Under the pieces are notes generated by a model. The model was not told the origin of the DNA and ran no database searches. It saw only the letters and a program-made list of their open reading frames with translations. 17,268 nucleotides of DNA from Myxococcales bacterium (lineage in GTDB: Bacteria; Myxococcota; Polyangia; HGW-17; SLPX01), in assembly GCA_007131745.1 (NCBI GenBank), contig SLPX01000193.1, forward strand, positions 1-17,268. The letters run 5' to 3'. Below, piece by piece: positions 15,417-17,268 of the stretch. Positions within the stretch are counted from its first letter, which is position 1; each line of letters opens with the position of its first letter. Both the position numbers and the translations under genes were made by a program.

Positions 15417-17268
15417 TTATTCAACCGGTGCTCCCGCGCATTCCCAGATCACTCCGAAATCATGTAAAATAGGCGTGCTGTCCTTGTTTTCGGAGATGAG
15501 CTGAAATTCCACCTGTGCATAAGGCGCCGGATTCGGGAGCAATGCTTCGGTCCCGTTCGGAGGAGGGTCGCTCAGGTCGGCCTGTGATACGAGCCATGGT
15601 CCATACCACGAACCTAAAGACGATGGATCGTCGCCCGTGCGGATGCGCATTTCTATCCGCGTTCCAGCCGGTTCGGTGGAATTCCATTCAACGAAGAGCC
15701 AGTTCGTATCCGACTGGGGTCCACAACCGGGCACTATGTAGCGATAGTGGCCGCGTGGACGGGTGAAATTCCTGAGCCCGTACCCGGTGAAATCACTGTA
15801 CGTATATGGGTTTGTTCCCACAGGAAGCTGGTGATAGACGCCGGTCGGGTTTCCGTTTACATCCACGTCCAGGCGAGAGGCCGTTGACGCGTCATAACTT
15901 ATGCCCCAGATGTTTCCCGAAAAATCCACGCCCGCGCCTATCAAGTTGCCGCCCAGGGTGCACGCTCCGTTTGCTCCAGGTCCGTACCACGTGACCGATG
16001 AAGGCGGCTGTAGACCGTCTCCTATAGACTGCGGGATCCGAATGAGGCACCCGTTGTTGGATGAAACCCAGACATAACCTCTCGTGTCCGCTGCTATCCC
16101 CCGGGTGTGGACCGTGGCCCCGGTTTGACTTGTTTGCACCCTGGTCCATGTTCCGTTTCCAAGGGTTGCGAAACCGCCGCTCCGATCCGGGCGGTAACGG
16201 TACACATCCTGGGATCCCCATCCTCCGGCCCAGACGTTATCCTCCGAATCCATTGCAATGCCGTAAAACTGGTCTCCGCCGAAACCGGGTTGCAGCATTT
16301 GTCCCATGAAATTCTGGGCATCAACGGTAGAAAAATAGATCAAGCGCCCCTGGTGGTTTCCCGCCTGCGAAACAGTCCACAACACCCCTTGGCTGTCCAC
16401 GGTGCAACCATACGGTTCATGCCCGGCCGGCAGATCCACTGTCTGAGTTATCTGGCCGGTGTCTCCGTTGACCTGGTAAAACCTGTTGTTCCCACCCCGG
16501 GCGTTGGTGCCGACCCACGCGTTGCCCGCGCCGCTGCCGTAAACATCCCCCGCGTCCAGGCAAACCGATCGTCCCAGTTCGTTTGATGATGCGAAGTTAA
16601 CGGTCATCAGTACACATTCATCATCCCAACCCGGAAATTCGATCGGGTCGTTCACATCTATCACTCCGTCTCCGTTTGCATCCCACGACGTGGTTATCAC
16701 ACCGTCTCCGTCCCGGTCCACGCAATCTTCCATGGAGTTTGCTATCTTCGTGACCGACGCCTGGCCCCCGAAAGCCCTGTTTGCAACCCAGACGTCGAAA
16801 TTGTAATCCACGGCCGTGCGGGAGGGGGCGTTGGCCGTTGTTTGGATGTTCAAAGAAACCCCCGGATTTTCAACCGACTCACAGTGCCCGTCCAGGTAGG
16901 AGGGATTTCCGAAACATGTGACCGAGTAGTACCGAGCTACTTCAGCGACTGATTCGGTATCGATCTTGGACACCGTTCCGATGCCGAGGTCATTGGTGTT
17001 GGCGATCCACATGTAATTGAAATTGACGCTTGTTCGGTCCAAGATGATGTCACCGTTGGGGTCCAATCCAACCCCGTCCGCATCCACGTTTGGGTCGGGA
17101 TCATCCGGCATCGGAAACGGGTCATCTCCCAGGTCGAAAAACTGACAGTTCGGGTTGTAGTTTCCACACCGGTTTATCCCCGCGTCTGCAACGGGAAAGA
17201 CATCCCAAATACCTCCGTCTCCGTCCCCGGGACCTCCGTCTCCGTCGGATGGGCCGCCATCGCCGGAA
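15417..17268 (-). CDS. Secreted beta-propeller (Vgb/NHL-like) surface protein, 5' end outside the window
   Basis: The frame stays open to the window edge, so the N-terminus is missing. The first visible part is a low-complexity Gly/Asp/Pro linker (SGDGGPSDGDGGPGDGDGG), as found after the lipid anchor in many deltaproteobacterial surface lipoproteins. Then come repeated blocks with a G..D..G..W pattern: GCTVDSQGVLWTV, GIAMDSEDNVWAG, GIAADTRGYVWVS and GVDFSGNIWGI, as in virginiamycin-B-lyase/NHL-type propellers. DRDGDGVITT and DANGDGVIDVND resemble EF-hand or dockerin-type calcium loops. The C-terminal 120 residues (after YIVPGCGP) form a separate beta-rich domain of unknown type. Cysteines are frequent, fitting an oxidising location. 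No lyase activity is implied; the catalytic residues of Vgb were not found. It shares a transcript with the kinase gene. Confidence 0.7.
   Translation of the reverse strand, partial: SGDGGPSDGDGGPGDGDGGIWDVFPVADAGINRCGNYNPNCQFFDLGDDPFPMPDDPDPNVDADGVGLDPNGDIILDRTSVNFNYMWIANTNDLGIGTVSKIDTESVAEVARYYSVTCFGNPSYLDGHCESVENPGVSLNIQTTANAPSRTAVDYNFDVWVANRAFGGQASVTKIANSMEDCVDRDGDGVITTSWDANGDGVIDVNDPIEFPGWDDECVLMTVNFASSNELGRSVCLDAGDVYGSGAGNAWVGTNARGGNNRFYQVNGDTGQITQTVDLPAGHEPYGCTVDSQGVLWTVSQAGNHQGRLIYFSTVDAQNFMGQMLQPGFGGDQFYGIAMDSEDNVWAGGWGSQDVYRYRPDRSGGFATLGNGTWTRVQTSQTGATVHTRGIAADTRGYVWVSSNNGCLIRIPQSIGDGLQPPSSVTWYGPGANGACTLGGNLIGAGVDFSGNIWGISYDASTASRLDVDVNGNPTGVYHQLPVGTNPYTYSDFTGYGLRNFTRPRGHYRYIVPGCGPQSDTNWLFVEWNSTEPAGTRIEMRIRTGDDPSSLGSWYGPWLVSQADLSDPPPNGTEALLPNPAPYAQVEFQLISENKDSTPILHDFGVIWECAGAPVE

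Noticed and set aside
15417..17268. Virginiamycin B lyase (antibiotic resistance)
   Set aside because: The propeller repeat pattern is similar, but the protein is a secreted, Cys-rich protein with added domains and no identified lyase residues.

Overview
The window looks like a piece of a deltaproteobacterial or Myxococcota-type chromosome. This is inferred from a eukaryotic-type Ser/Thr kinase, a large TIG-repeat secreted protein, a secreted beta-propeller protein with a Gly/Asp-rich linker, and a coiled-coil membrane protein opening with MAEKENSVLFSLKELR, a style I associate with that group. No rRNA, tRNA, CRISPR array, transposase or integrase was seen.

Left part (1-3542): a predicted secreted protein of ten TIG/IPT-type Ig-like domains (422-3049) sits inside a nested set of non-coding repeats. 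A 118-bp inverted repeat (X; 1-118 and 3166-3283) lies outermost. A second family (Y; 131-198, 3047-3149, 3464-3542) lies in direct orientation inside it, with one extra copy to the right. Two small hairpins lie in the gene's leader.

Middle (3556-8321, minus strand): a coiled-coil bitopic membrane protein with a good sigma70-like promoter, then a BCCT-family (betaine/choline/carnitine type) transporter, then a membrane-anchored lipoprotein. The lipoprotein appears to fuse an OpuAC-type osmoprotectant-binding domain to a TAXI-like second binding domain. The last two genes overlap by 8 bases (ATGATTAG). This suggests a secondary transporter with a dedicated two-domain solute receptor, and it is the most unusual system in the window.

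Right-middle (8633-13416, plus strand): a cell-envelope polysaccharide operon. It holds a CpsB/YwqE-type PHP phosphoesterase, a WbpA-type UDP-N-acetylglucosamine 6-dehydrogenase, a flippase-like LPG_synthase_TM membrane protein (probably starting at TTG) and an apparently exported UPF0489 (C5orf22-like) protein.

Right end (13442-17268, minus strand, convergent): a secreted Vgb/NHL-like beta-propeller protein whose start lies outside the window is followed after 25 bases by a cytosolic Ser/Thr kinase with a C-terminal coiled coil. All family assignments come from motifs read by eye; no database search was possible.
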